Below the pieces are notes generated by a model. It made no database searches, was not told where the DNA came from, and was given only the letters and a program-made list of their open reading frames with translations. Both the position numbers and the translations under genes were made by a program. Below, piece after piece: positions 1-6,997 of a stretch of 9,908 nt of DNA. Source of the stretch: Pseudomonadota bacterium (GTDB lineage Bacteria; Pseudomonadota; Alphaproteobacteria; Caulobacterales; Caulobacteraceae); NCBI GenBank assembly GCA_023424215.1, contig JAFAEC010000038.1, positions 1 to 9,908 on the forward strand, given 5' to 3'. The stretch's first letter is position 1. The number at the start of each line of letters is the position of its first letter.

Positions 1-686
1 ATCCGGACGGCCAGCACGGCCGGATCGAAACCGGGGTCGGCCGCCAGCACCAGCGCGCGGCGGACCAGATGTGCGTCGCGCTCCGGAATCTTCCACGCCC
101 GCGCCAGGCGCTGGTGCAGGAACAGGCGTGGGCCGGGCCCGGCGACGGCGTCGACGGCCTCGTCCAGCACGCGGGCGCATTCGACGCGCAGGGCCTCGGC
201 GTCGCCGAGGGCGGCGTCCGCCTCCTCCTCGGCCCGCCGGGCGAGGGCGGCGTAGAGCCGGGCGCGGGGCGAACCGCCCGGCGTGACTCCGACGCGCGGC
301 CGCAGGGCGGCGAAGGGATTGGCCGCGCGCGCGCCCCAGAGCACCCGCGCGGCGTCCTCGAGGGTGGCTGTCTCCGCCAGCTGGACCGCGTCCAACCCGC
401 GATAGAAAAGCCGCTCGCCAGCGACCACGCTGACCGAGGAGAAGAGCTCGGCCTCGCCGCGACCGGCGGCGCTCCGGGCTGAGGGCGGCGGCGCCTGGTC
501 GCTGTCCGCCGCGTCTCCGCTCAGGCGGGCGATGTCGCGGGCGGCGTAGAGGCTGCGGCGGGGATCGTCCGGGTCCGGCCGGGCGGCGATCCGTCCCCGG
601 CTGACATAGGCGTAGAGGGTCTGGGCCTTGACCCCCAGTCGCCCCAGCGCCTCGCCGCGTCCGATCCAGCGGGCTTCCTCCGCCAT
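1..686 (-). CDS. HTH-fused citrate synthase family protein (partial, C-terminus beyond window)
   Basis: The reading frame is open from an ATG at 686 down to base 1, giving 228 residues of a family that is usually about 380-400 long. A GGAGGAGG ribosome site lies just upstream of the ATG. Residues about 6-55 look like a MerR/excisionase-type helix-turn-helix (WIGRGEALGRLGVKAQTLYA, then a basic wing and an LYAARDIARL helix). A polar linker follows, and citrate-synthase-like sequence begins near residue 80 (LFSSVSVVAGERLFYRGLDA, then LAETATLEDAARVLW). The family condenses oxaloacetate or similar acids with acyl-CoA; HTH-fused members are often labelled citrate/methylcitrate synthase, with unproven substrate. 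Oddity: at residues 216-219 the sequence reads ADPG where active citrate synthases have the ADHE-type motif carrying a catalytic His, so activity is doubtful. The other catalytic His and Asp lie outside the window. The family call is fairly sure; the reaction is not. Confidence 0.8.
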   Translation of the reverse strand, partial: MAEEARWIGRGEALGRLGVKAQTLYAYVSRGRIAARPDPDDPRRSLYAARDIARLSGDAADSDQAPPPSARSAAGRGEAELFSSVSVVAGERLFYRGLDAVQLAETATLEDAARVLWGARAANPFAALRPRVGVTPGGSPRARLYAALARRAEEEADAALGDAEALRVECARVLDEAVDAVAGPGPRLFLHQRLARAWKIPERDAHLVRRALVLAADPGFDPAVLAVR

Positions 687-699
687 CCGTCGCCTCCTC

Positions 700-713
700 C
701 GGCCCCGGGGCCG
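700..713. repeat. 14-bp perfect GC palindrome in the divergent intergenic region
   Basis: CGGCCCCGGGGCCG is perfectly self-complementary. It sits immediately upstream of the ribosome site of the citrate-synthase-like gene, in the 129-base gap between that gene and the FieF-like gene. It could be an operator or a 5'-UTR hairpin, but all-GC palindromes arise often by chance in DNA of this composition. Confidence 0.3.
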
Positions 714-779
714 ACAGGTCCATTCCGCGGCGAGCATGGGGCCGTTTCGTGACGATAGGCCTAACCGCCGGTCGCGGCC

Positions 780-796
780 TTGGCACGACCGGCGCT
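780..796 (+). promoter_or_regulatory. Sigma-54 (RpoN)-type promoter candidate
   Basis: The sequence TTGGCACGACCGGCGCT matches the RpoN consensus YTGGCACG-N4-TTGCW at all eight bases of the -24 element. It also has GG (782-783) and GC (794-795) separated by exactly 10 bases. The two bases before the -12 GC are GC rather than TT. Transcription would start near 807, only about 9 bases before the ATG at 816. That fits the lack of a Shine-Dalgarno sequence there. No activator-binding site is recognised. This is a pattern match only. Confidence 0.35.
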
Positions 797-815
797 TTCC
801 GCGACAAGACCAGCG

Positions 816-1724
816 ATGACCAGCGCCTCCCTGGACGACGTTCGCGCCGCGACCTACAGCGCCACCCGCCTGTCGGTGGGCGTCGCGGTGACGCTGATCC
901 TGCTCAAGGCCTTCGCGCTGGGCGCCTCCGGTTCGGTGTCCATGCTGGCCTCGCTGACCGACTCCGCGCTCGATCTGGTGGCCTCGCTGGCGACCTTCTT
1001 CGCCGTGCGCTGGGCCGCCGCCCCGCCGGACGAGTCGCATCGCTTCGGGCGCGGCAAGGGCGAGGCGATGGCGGCGCTGGTGCAGGCGGGCCTGGTGTTC
1101 GCCTCGGCCGTCTTCATCGGCTGGGAGGCGGTGCAGCGCATGTTCGATCCGCGCCCGGTGACCGCGGGCCACTGGGGCGTGGCCGTGGTGCTGGTCTCGA
1201 TCGCCCTCACCGGCTGGCTGGTCTGGCGCCAGGGGCGGGCGATCCGGGCCAGCGGCTCGGTGGCGATCGAGGCCGACCGGGCCCACTACACCGCCGACCT
1301 CGCCGCCAATGTGGTGGTGCTGATCGGGGTCGTCTCCGGCGCATATCTCTCGGCGCCGGGGCTGGACGCCGCCGCGGGCCTGGTGGTCGCGGTCTGGCTG
1401 TTCTGGGGCGCGACCGGGGTGCTGCGCGGCGCGGCCGACCAGTTGCTGGACCGGACGACGCCCGAGTCCGATCGGGTGGCGATCACCACCGCCATGCTTT
1501 CGGACCCGCGCATCTCCGGCGTGCATCGCCTGCGCACCCGTCAGTCCGGGCCGGTGCTGACCATCCAGATGCACGTCGACATGGACCCGGCCCTGACGCT
1601 GGGCGAGGCCCACGACATCCTCGTCGAGGCCGAGAACCGCCTGCTGGAGCGCTGGCCCGGGGCCGACATCCTGATCCATCCGGATCCCCGGCCCGCGCCC
1701 TCGGCCAAGGGGCCGTGGAGCTGA
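816..1724 (+). CDS. Cation diffusion facilitator metal exporter, FieF/YiiP-like
   Basis: Encodes a 302-residue inner-membrane protein of the CDF family, which exports Zn, Fe or similar divalent ions in exchange for protons, usually as a dimer. The transmembrane metal site is complete: D49 and D53 in SLTDSALD, H157 and D161 in AHYTADLAAN. The cytoplasmic domain keeps H237, H253, H288 and D290, matching the YiiP dimer-interface site. In the loop site D72 and H75 are present, but the usual HGK histidine is Arg79 (FGRGKGE), so that site is incomplete. The length is typical. I chose ATG 816 because the protein then begins shortly before TM1. An in-frame TTG at 780 would add 12 residues and lies inside the promoter candidate. 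No clear ribosome site precedes either start. The gene is divergent from the citrate-synthase-like gene and is followed 43 bases on by the GST gene. Metal specificity cannot be read from sequence. Confidence 0.93.
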   Translation: MTSASLDDVRAATYSATRLSVGVAVTLILLKAFALGASGSVSMLASLTDSALDLVASLATFFAVRWAAAPPDESHRFGRGKGEAMAALVQAGLVFASAVFIGWEAVQRMFDPRPVTAGHWGVAVVLVSIALTGWLVWRQGRAIRASGSVAIEADRAHYTADLAANVVVLIGVVSGAYLSAPGLDAAAGLVVAVWLFWGATGVLRGAADQLLDRTTPESDRVAITTAMLSDPRISGVHRLRTRQSGPVLTIQMHVDMDPALTLGEAHDILVEAENRLLERWPGADILIHPDPRPAPSAKGPWS

Positions 1725-1767
1725 CCCCCGCCCCCATGGCTAACGCCCGCTTAACGGCCACGGGCGC

Positions 1768-2460
1768 ATGGACAGTCTGATGTCCGCCGTCCTGTACCAT
1801 TTCGCCTTCGATCCCGGCTCCCGGACCGCGCGCCTGGCGCTGGGCGAGGCGAAGCTCCCGTTCGAGGAGGCGCCCGTCCGGCCGTGGGAGGACGACTGCC
1901 CGATCGCCGGGCTGAACCCCTCGGGCATGCCGCCGGTGCTGCAGGTCGCCGAGACCGGGCGGCCGCTGACCCTGTGCGAGCCCGCCGCCATCCTCGGCTG
2001 GCTGGAGGACCGGTCGCGCGAGCCCTTCCTGATGCCTGCGGACGCCGGGGAGCGCGCCGAGACGCGGCGGCTGACCACCTGGTTCGACCGCCGCTTCACC
2101 GACGAGGTCGACGCCGTCCTGCTGCACGAGCGGATGGAGAAGCCCCTGCTGCGCCTCGGCCCGCCGGAGGCGCGGGCGCTCCGCGCCGGCCGCGAGGCGC
2201 TGCGCGCCCACCTCGGCCAGTTCGAGGGCCTGCTGGCCGAGCGCGACTGGCTGGCCGGGCGGCGGCTGGGACAGGCCGACATCGTCGCCGCGGCGCACCT
2301 GTCGGTGCTCGACTATTTCGGCGAGGTGGCCTGGGCCAACTGGCCGGCGCTGAAGACCTGGTACATGAAGCTGAAGTCCCGGCCCTGCTTCCGGCCGCTG
2401 CTGGCCGATCGCTTCCCGGGCGTGCAGCCCTCGGCCTGGTACACCGACCTCGACTTCTAG
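1768..2460 (+). CDS. Glutathione S-transferase family protein
   Basis: Encodes about 230 residues with the two-part GST layout. The N-terminal thioredoxin-like half (about residues 7-82) has the cis-Pro segment LNPSGMPPVLQV and the glutathione-binding-type CEPAAILGWLED. The helical C-terminal half has GQADIVAAAHLSVLDYFGEV and ends WYTDLDF. From memory, this C-terminus resembles the GST-like proteins encoded next to queG in many alphaproteobacteria, and queG does follow 41 bases downstream, so the pairing looks conserved. Substrate and any link to queuosine formation are unknown. The start is uncertain: ATG 1768 or ATG 1780 are both possible and neither has a clear ribosome site. The gene is probably cytoplasmic and may be co-transcribed with queG and perhaps the upstream exporter. 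Confidence 0.9.
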   Translation: MDSLMSAVLYHFAFDPGSRTARLALGEAKLPFEEAPVRPWEDDCPIAGLNPSGMPPVLQVAETGRPLTLCEPAAILGWLEDRSREPFLMPADAGERAETRRLTTWFDRRFTDEVDAVLLHERMEKPLLRLGPPEARALRAGREALRAHLGQFEGLLAERDWLAGRRLGQADIVAAAHLSVLDYFGEVAWANWPALKTWYMKLKSRPCFRPLLADRFPGVQPSAWYTDLDF

Positions 2461-2501
2461 CCCGACTTTCGCCGGCATCGGCGCTATGAAGGCGACCGGA
2501 C

Positions 2502-3539
2502 ATGGCCCGGGACCCCCGCATCTTCATCCGCGAACGCGCCGCCGCCCTGGGCTTCGACGTGTGCCGCTTCGCCTCGGCCTCGGAGCCGTGGAGCGCGGGC
2601 GAGCGGCTGGCGCATTTCGTCGAGGCGGGCCGCCACGGCGACATGGGCTGGATGGAGACGACGCTGGAGCGCCGCGCCCACCCCACCTCCATGTGGGAAG
2701 GAGCCCGCACCGCCATCGTGCTCGGCCTCAACTACGGCCCCGGCCATGACCCGCTGCCGGAGCTGGCCGACCGCTCGGCGGGCTACCTGTCGGTCTACGC
2801 CCGTGGCGACGACTATCACGAGCTGATCAAGGGCCGCCTGAAGACGCTGGCCGGCCAGATCGCCGCCCGCACCGGCGAGGAGGTCAAGGTCTTCGTCGAC
2901 ACGGCCCCGCTGATGGAGAAGCCGCTGGCCCAGCGGGCCGGCGTGGGCTGGCAGGGCAAACACACCAACCTGCTGGGTCGCGATCATGGCAACTGGCTGT
3001 TCCTCGGGGTCATCCTCAGCGCCGCGGTCTTCGAGCCCGACAAGCCGGAGACCCAGCACTGCGGCAGCTGCGCCGCCTGCCTCGACGCCTGCCCCACCAA
3101 CGCCTTCCCCGCCCCGTTCCAGCTGGATGCCCGGCGCTGCCTGTCCTACCTGACCATCGAGTTCGCCGGGCCCTGGCCGGAGGAGTTCCGCGTGGCGACG
3201 GGCAGCCGCATCTACGGCTGCGACGACTGCCTGGCGGTCTGCCCGTGGAACAAGTTCGCGGCGGAGTCGCGCGAGGGCCGGCTGCAGGCGCGCGAGGCAC
3301 TGGTCTCGCCGCGGCTGGCCGATCTGGCGGCCCTCGACGACGCCGCCTTCCGCGCCCTGTTCTCTAAAAGCCCGGTCAAGCGGATCGGACGGGACCGCTT
3401 CGTCCGCAATGTGCTCTACGCCATAGGCAACAGCGGCGACGCGGCGCTGATCCCCGCGGCCGAGTCCCTGCGGACCGACCCCGACCCGGTGGTGCGCGAC
3501 GCCGCCGAGTGGGCCGTGGCGCGCCTCACCTCCCGCTGA
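2502..3539 (+). CDS. queG: Epoxyqueuosine reductase QueG
   Basis: Encodes a 345-residue cytoplasmic, cobalamin-dependent iron-sulfur enzyme that reduces epoxyqueuosine to queuosine at tRNA position 34, the last step of queuosine synthesis. All eight [4Fe-4S] cysteines are present: C187, C190, C193 and C197 (CGSCAACLDACP), C213, and C240, C243, C247 (CDDCLAVCP). The VDTAPLMEKPLAQRAG segment carries the Asp (D133) equivalent to the proposed proton donor of characterised QueG proteins. The C-terminal about 40 residues form a HEAT-like repeat (AIGNSGDAALIPAAESLR), usual for the full-length form. A GAAGG ribosome site at 2488-2492 supports ATG 2502. The gene ends 20 bases from the convergent FKBP gene. 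The call is very secure. Confidence 0.97.
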   Translation: MARDPRIFIRERAAALGFDVCRFASASEPWSAGERLAHFVEAGRHGDMGWMETTLERRAHPTSMWEGARTAIVLGLNYGPGHDPLPELADRSAGYLSVYARGDDYHELIKGRLKTLAGQIAARTGEEVKVFVDTAPLMEKPLAQRAGVGWQGKHTNLLGRDHGNWLFLGVILSAAVFEPDKPETQHCGSCAACLDACPTNAFPAPFQLDARRCLSYLTIEFAGPWPEEFRVATGSRIYGCDDCLAVCPWNKFAAESREGRLQAREALVSPRLADLAALDDAAFRALFSKSPVKRIGRDRFVRNVLYAIGNSGDAALIPAAESLRTDPDPVVRDAAEWAVARLTSR

Positions 3540-3559
3540 GGGAGAGCAGGCGCGGCGTC

Positions 3560-4087
3560 TCAGCCCGCCGCCACGCCCACGCCGCGGTTCCCGCCGGGGG
3601 CGCGGGCGATGTCGAGCAGCTTGACGCGGAACACCAGCACGCTGTTCGGCGGAATGCCGGGACGGCCTTGCTCGCCATAGGCCTGCTCGGGCGGCAGGTA
3701 GACGATCCACTCGTCGCCCACCCTCATGTGCTGCAGCGCCTCGGTCCATCCCTCGACCACCTCGCCGAGGGTGAACACCGCCGGCTGGCCGCGCTGGAAG
3801 GAGCTGTCGAACACCGTGCCGTCGGTCAGCGTCCCCTCGTAGTCGACCCGGACGAGGTCGTTGTTGTCCGGGCTCTCGCCGCCGGGCGGGCCCGACTGGA
3901 CGACCTTGTACTGCACCCCGGACGGCAGGGACTGCACGCCCTCGGCGCGCGCATTGGACTTGAGGAAGAACTCGGCGGCGCGCGCATTCTCCGCCGCCGC
4001 ATCATCCGTCGCCGCCCCTCGATCGCAGGCGGCCAGCGACGCCGCCATGACCAGCGCCGCGGCGCCCCTAGCCCATCCGGAGGTCAT
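3560..4087 (-). CDS. FKBP-type peptidyl-prolyl isomerase, lipoprotein
   Basis: Encodes 175 residues. A short signal peptide ends in the lipobox SLAAC, so C21 is the likely lipidated residue and the protein should sit at the periplasmic face of a membrane. An acidic/Ala-rich linker follows. A single FKBP domain occupies about residues 78-161, with Y83, F93, D94 (TVFDSS), the VVEGW segment, Y137 (QAYGEQG) and F153 at the usual active-site positions. The family catalyses proline cis-trans isomerisation and assists folding of exported proteins. ATG 4087 lies inside the end of ilvA (20-base overlap) and is preceded by a GGAAGAGG ribosome site within ilvA, so translational coupling is likely. The link to threonine catabolism is probably only positional. 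It ends convergent with queG. Confidence 0.94.
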   Translation of the reverse strand: MTSGWARGAAALVMAASLAACDRGAATDDAAAENARAAEFFLKSNARAEGVQSLPSGVQYKVVQSGPPGGESPDNNDLVRVDYEGTLTDGTVFDSSFQRGQPAVFTLGEVVEGWTEALQHMRVGDEWIVYLPPEQAYGEQGRPGIPPNSVLVFRVKLLDIARAPGGNRGVGVAAG

Positions 4088-5270
4088 ATCCCGCCTCTTC
4101 CAACGCCTGTCTGATGTCGTGCGCGTGCGTTTCGCCGCGCGTCTCGACCATGATGTCGAACTCGGCGCCCTTGGCCGGCACGTCGAGCGCCAGCCGGTTG
4201 TGCACCACGTCGATGATGTTGCCGCCGAGGCCGCCGATGACGGCGCTCATCTTCGCCAGCATGCCCGGCCGGTCGTCGCCGAGGATGCGGTAGACGATGA
4301 GCCGCTTCTCGCGAACCAGTTCCCGGTTCAACACCACGGCCAGCATGCGCGAGTCGATGTTGCCGCCGGTCAGCTCCAGTCCGACCTTCATACCCCTGAA
4401 CCGGTCCGGATAGGCCAGCAGGGCGGCGAGGCCGCCGGCCCCGGCGCCCTCCGCCACCGTCTTCTCGAGGGTGGCGAGGAAGGCGACGCCCTTTTCGAAG
4501 TCGGCCTCCCCGCAGACCATCACGTCCTCGACCAGCGGGTCGGCCAGGGCGAACGGGATCTCCCCGACCGCCTTGATGGCGATGCCCTCGGCGATGGTCT
4601 GGCCGCCGCACTTCGGCGGCTCGCCCCGGCGGCGGGCGGTGAACGACGGGTACATGGCCGCCTCCACCCCGAATATCCGCACCGACGGCTTCAGCCCCTT
4701 GGCGGCAATGGCGGAGCCGGCGATCAGGCCGCCGCCGCCGATCGGGATGATCAGCGCCTCGAGATCGGGCGCGTCCTCCATGAATTCCAGCCCGCAGACG
4801 CCCTGCCCGGCCACGATGCCCGCGTCGTCGAAGGCGGAGACGAAGACGAAGCCCTCCTCGTCGCGGAGCCGGTGGGCCTCCTCGGTCGAGCCGGTGAAAT
4901 CCAGCCCCTTGATGACGACGTTCGCGCCGTGGGCGCGGGTGCCGTCGATCTTCACGAAGGGCGTGCCCTCCGGCATGACGATCGTCACCGGCACGCCGAG
5001 ACGCCCGCCATGATAGGCCAGGGCCTGGGCATGGTTGCCGGCGCTGGCGGCCACCACCCCGCGCCGACGCTCGTCCGGGCTCAGCTGCAGCAGCCGGTTC
5101 AGGGCGCCGCGCTCCTTGAAGCTTCCGGTGAAGTGCAGGTTGTCGAACTTGATCCAAACCTCGGCGCCGGTCAGCTGCGACAGGCGGCGGGAGTGACGGA
5201 CCGGCGTGCGGTCGACCTGTCCCGCGATGCGGTCCCGGGCCGCCAGGATGTCGTCGAAGGTCACTGTCAT
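4068..5270 (-). CDS. ilvA: Threonine ammonia-lyase (threonine dehydratase), ACT-domain form
   Basis: Encodes 400 residues of a PLP enzyme that deaminates threonine to 2-oxobutanoate, the entry step to isoleucine synthesis, or degrades threonine and serine. K52 in the HFTGSFKERGA motif is the PLP Schiff-base lysine; SAGNHAQALAY (about 76-86) and the phosphate-binding IGGGGLIAGSA (about 177-187) are intact. One C-terminal ACT domain starts near residue 323 (LIVYRILGDDRPGMLAKMSA), as in the shorter IlvA/TdcB-type enzymes of about 400 residues; the E. coli biosynthetic form is longer, with two ACT-like units. This suggests amino-acid control, but the effector cannot be read. ATG 5270 has a GGGAG ribosome site 6 bases upstream and matches the family N-terminus; the frame stays open further upstream only by base composition. 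The FKBP gene start overlaps its end. A catabolic serine/threonine dehydratase is an alternative. Confidence 0.95.
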   Translation of the reverse strand: MTVTFDDILAARDRIAGQVDRTPVRHSRRLSQLTGAEVWIKFDNLHFTGSFKERGALNRLLQLSPDERRRGVVAASAGNHAQALAYHGGRLGVPVTIVMPEGTPFVKIDGTRAHGANVVIKGLDFTGSTEEAHRLRDEEGFVFVSAFDDAGIVAGQGVCGLEFMEDAPDLEALIIPIGGGGLIAGSAIAAKGLKPSVRIFGVEAAMYPSFTARRRGEPPKCGGQTIAEGIAIKAVGEIPFALADPLVEDVMVCGEADFEKGVAFLATLEKTVAEGAGAGGLAALLAYPDRFRGMKVGLELTGGNIDSRMLAVVLNRELVREKRLIVYRILGDDRPGMLAKMSAVIGGLGGNIIDVVHNRLALDVPAKGAEFDIMVETRGETHAHDIRQALEEAGYDLRMG

Positions 5271-5343
5271 GGCGCGCTCCCGGCCCGGTCTGGCGCCGGG
5301 TTGTCGCGGCTGCTTGTGGACCAGCGCCGGACGCCTCGCAACC

Positions 5344-5373
5344 TTGACCTTGGGCGGGCGTTCATCGTCTGAT
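5344..5373 (+). promoter_or_regulatory. Weak sigma-70-type promoter candidate for the lipoprotein gene
   Basis: TTGACC (5344-5349) is a good -35 element and TCTGAT (5368-5373) is a poor -10 element at 18-base spacing. It lies in the 138-base gap between the divergent ilvA and lipoprotein genes and would give a leader of about 30 bases. No convincing promoter was found for ilvA in the same gap. Confidence 0.3.
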
Positions 5374-5408
5374 CCGGGGTTCCAACCGCACGTCTGCCGG
5401 AGACAGCC

Positions 5409-5930
5409 ATGCCCGCCGCGAAGCCCGTCCTGTCGCTCCTCGCCATCGCCGCCGCCGGGGTGCTGGCGACGGCCTGCGAGACGGTCCCCATGGGCCGTGG
5501 TTTCGGTCCGCCCCCCGGCCCTGCCCCGTTCCGCGCCGACGACTTCGCCTGGTCGATGCGGTCCGGCCCCGCCGCCATCGACGGCCGCATCGACTACCGG
5601 CGCGAGGGCCAGTCCTACGCCTGCACCGGCTCGGTCGCCCTGACGCCGGACACGCCCTACACCCGCGCCCGCTTCCGCACCCTGTACGGCTCGACCGACC
5701 GCGCCGCGGTTCCGGAAGCGATCGTGCGCGCCCGCACCGTGGCGGATCCGAACGCGGACTACCGCTCCTATGTCCGCTCGGCCACCTGCCGGAACAACCG
5801 ATTCGAGTTCACCGGCCTGCCCTCGGGCGGCTGGTTCATCATCGTGCCGGTCACCGCCGGCGGGGACGACCGCGTGGTCCTGATGCGTCATGTGGCCACC
5901 CGCAGCGGAAGGGTGTCCGTCGTCCTCTGA
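5409..5930 (+). CDS. Putative lipoprotein of unknown function
   Basis: Encodes 173 residues. The signal peptide has a hydrophobic run (LSLLAIAAAGVLATAC), with C23 the likely lipidated residue. A Gly/Pro-rich linker (GRGFGPPPGPAPF) precedes a small domain of about 125 residues with two cysteines (YACTGSVAL and SATCRNNRF) that could form a disulfide in the periplasm. The mature part looks beta-rich, with segments such as GGWFIIVPVTA and DRVVLMRHVAT; I do not recognise the family. A CGGAGA ribosome site lies 7 bases before the ATG. It is divergent from ilvA, and the next exported-protein gene begins 47 bases downstream, so both may belong to one envelope-related unit. Confidence 0.88.
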   Translation: MPAAKPVLSLLAIAAAGVLATACETVPMGRGFGPPPGPAPFRADDFAWSMRSGPAAIDGRIDYRREGQSYACTGSVALTPDTPYTRARFRTLYGSTDRAAVPEAIVRARTVADPNADYRSYVRSATCRNNRFEFTGLPSGGWFIIVPVTAGGDDRVVLMRHVATRSGRVSVVL

Positions 5931-5977
5931 GTGATCCTGCTTCCGGCCGCGTATCGGGCCGCTCCGGAGAGTTGACC

Positions 5978-6667
5978 ATGCCTCATCTCGTCCCGATCAC
6001 CCTCGCCGGCCTCTGCCTCGCCGTCGCCGGATCCGCCGCCGCCCAGAGCCCGGGCGGCTACAGCCACTACCGCTATGGCGACGCCTACCGCCACGACGGC
6101 TACGGTGAAGCCCGGTACCGGGACGACTGGCGCGGCGACCGTTATCGGCGAGACTGGAACGCGGTGCCGTCCTCCTTCGACTGGCGCGGTCAGCTCGACC
6201 GGCCGGGCGACTACCGGTGCGACGCCTACTGGGACGCTGGCCGCACCGATTGCGGCGCCCGCTGGCGGGACCAGCGCCACCGCGCCAGCCCGCAGACGCG
6301 GCGCGACTACCGCGATCTCGGCGGCTACGGATACGAGGGCTACGGCCGGTATCCGGATTACGGCTATCGGTACGACGGGTACGCCTACGACGGCTACGGC
6401 TACGCCCCCTACCGCTACCACGGCTACGACCGGTACGGCTCCTACCGGCGGGGCTACGGCTCCGCCTACAGGTACGGCCACGGAGCCGGCGGCGCGACCT
6501 ACCCTAGCGCCTACGGCCGGCCGGATCACATCTTCCCCGGCGGCGGCCATGGCTACAACGGCCGCGATCCGGGACGGATCGCCTGGTGCCGGTCGACCTA
6601 TCGGTCCTACGATCCGGGCAGCGGCTACTATCGGGCCTGGAGCGGCCGTCGGGTCTGGTGCGGCTGA
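5978..6667 (+). CDS. Secreted Tyr/Gly/Arg-rich protein with BA14K-like C-terminus
   Basis: Encodes 229 residues. A signal peptide (ITLAGLCLAVAGSAAAQS) probably ends near residue 22. The N-terminal third is Tyr/Arg/Asp-rich with a WR-containing segment and two cysteines (C81, C92). Residues about 115-167 are a Tyr-Gly repeat tract with units such as GYGYEGYGRYPDYGYRYDGY. The last 30 residues (RIAWCRSTYRSYDPGSGYYR, ending VWCG) resemble the BA14K motif, in which C-x-n-YRSYDP and a closing Cys recur; BA14K proteins are small secreted proteins of alphaproteobacteria, first known as Brucella antigens. A GGAGA ribosome site (5966-5970) supports ATG 5978 over an in-frame TTG at 5972. It is probably periplasmic or surface-associated; function unknown. 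The strong Tyr bias gives a long valine/alanine-rich frame on the other strand, which I regard as spurious. Confidence 0.88.
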   Translation: MPHLVPITLAGLCLAVAGSAAAQSPGGYSHYRYGDAYRHDGYGEARYRDDWRGDRYRRDWNAVPSSFDWRGQLDRPGDYRCDAYWDAGRTDCGARWRDQRHRASPQTRRDYRDLGGYGYEGYGRYPDYGYRYDGYAYDGYGYAPYRYHGYDRYGSYRRGYGSAYRYGHGAGGATYPSAYGRPDHIFPGGGHGYNGRDPGRIAWCRSTYRSYDPGSGYYRAWSGRRVWCG

Positions 6668-6793
6668 AGAGCCGCCCGAACCCTGTTCACCCGATCACAG
6701 ACGCGTTGACGAGCGCCGTTCGCCATCGTTTCGCCTCGACCGGACCGCTTCGCTGGCCCTTCGCCCGCGGGGCGCAGTCGAGGGGAAGCGTAA

Positions 6794-6991
6794 ATGTCCC
6801 AGCACAACATCTCCGGGTCCGAAGTGTTCGGGCCCAAGCCGTTCGTCATCCTGCGCTCGGTGAAGACCGGAGGCCTGCGTCGCCAGCGCAAGGCGCGCAC
6901 GCTGCTGGCCTTCATGGCCGGGGCGGTCGTCGCCTTGGTGGCCGGGGCGGCGGCGGTGGCGGCGGCGTTCGGGCCAGGCCTGACGCTCTAG
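6794..6991 (+). CDS. Small single-TM membrane protein, unknown function
   Basis: Encodes 65 residues. A hydrophilic N-terminal half ends in a basic stretch (TGGLRRQRKAR). One hydrophobic helix of Ala/Val/Gly follows at about residues 37-59, then a short tail. Positive residues before the helix predict N-in, C-out topology in the inner membrane. A GAGGGGA ribosome site lies about 6 bases before ATG 6794. The 126-base gap before it (6668-6793) holds no gene that I can see, only a possible TTGACG -35 element at 6706-6711 without a good -10. The stop codon is 6 bases from the stop of the convergent GNAT gene. I do not recognise a family. The ribosome site and clean TM design make a real gene likely. 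Confidence 0.7.
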   Translation: MSQHNISGSEVFGPKPFVILRSVKTGGLRRQRKARTLLAFMAGAVVALVAGAAAVAAAFGPGLTL

Positions 6992-6997
6992 ACGGCC

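Noticed and set aside
749..1780. 343-codon plus-strand frame overlapping the FieF-like gene
   Set aside because: Frame-shifted shadow with Arg/Gly-rich composition; the CDF gene in the other frame has all metal-site residues.
3530..3544. CTCCC/GGGAG hairpin at the end of queG
   Set aside because: Only a 5-bp stem, with the queG stop codon in its loop and no U-tract on either strand, so I do not call it a terminator.
2484..3749. Minus-strand 421-codon frame opposite queG
   Set aside because: Pure antisense shadow of queG, with repetitive Arg/Gly/Val composition and no ribosome site.
3861..5372. Plus-strand 503-codon frame antisense to ilvA
   Set aside because: Long antisense frames are expected with such high GC in the third codon position; the translation is Arg/Gly/His-rich with no domain, while ilvA on the other strand is complete with all motifs.
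5271..5891. N-terminal extension of ilvA to an ATG at 5891
   Set aside because: The frame is open only through base composition. It would run antisense through the lipoprotein gene, and the family N-terminus and ribosome site both point to ATG 5270.
5888..6550. Minus-strand 220-codon frame rich in Val, Ala and Pro opposite the Tyr-rich gene
   Set aside because: It is the antisense of Tyr/Gly codons (TAC and GGC read backwards as GTA and GCC), has no ribosome site or family features, and the plus-strand gene has a signal peptide, ribosome site and BA14K-like end.
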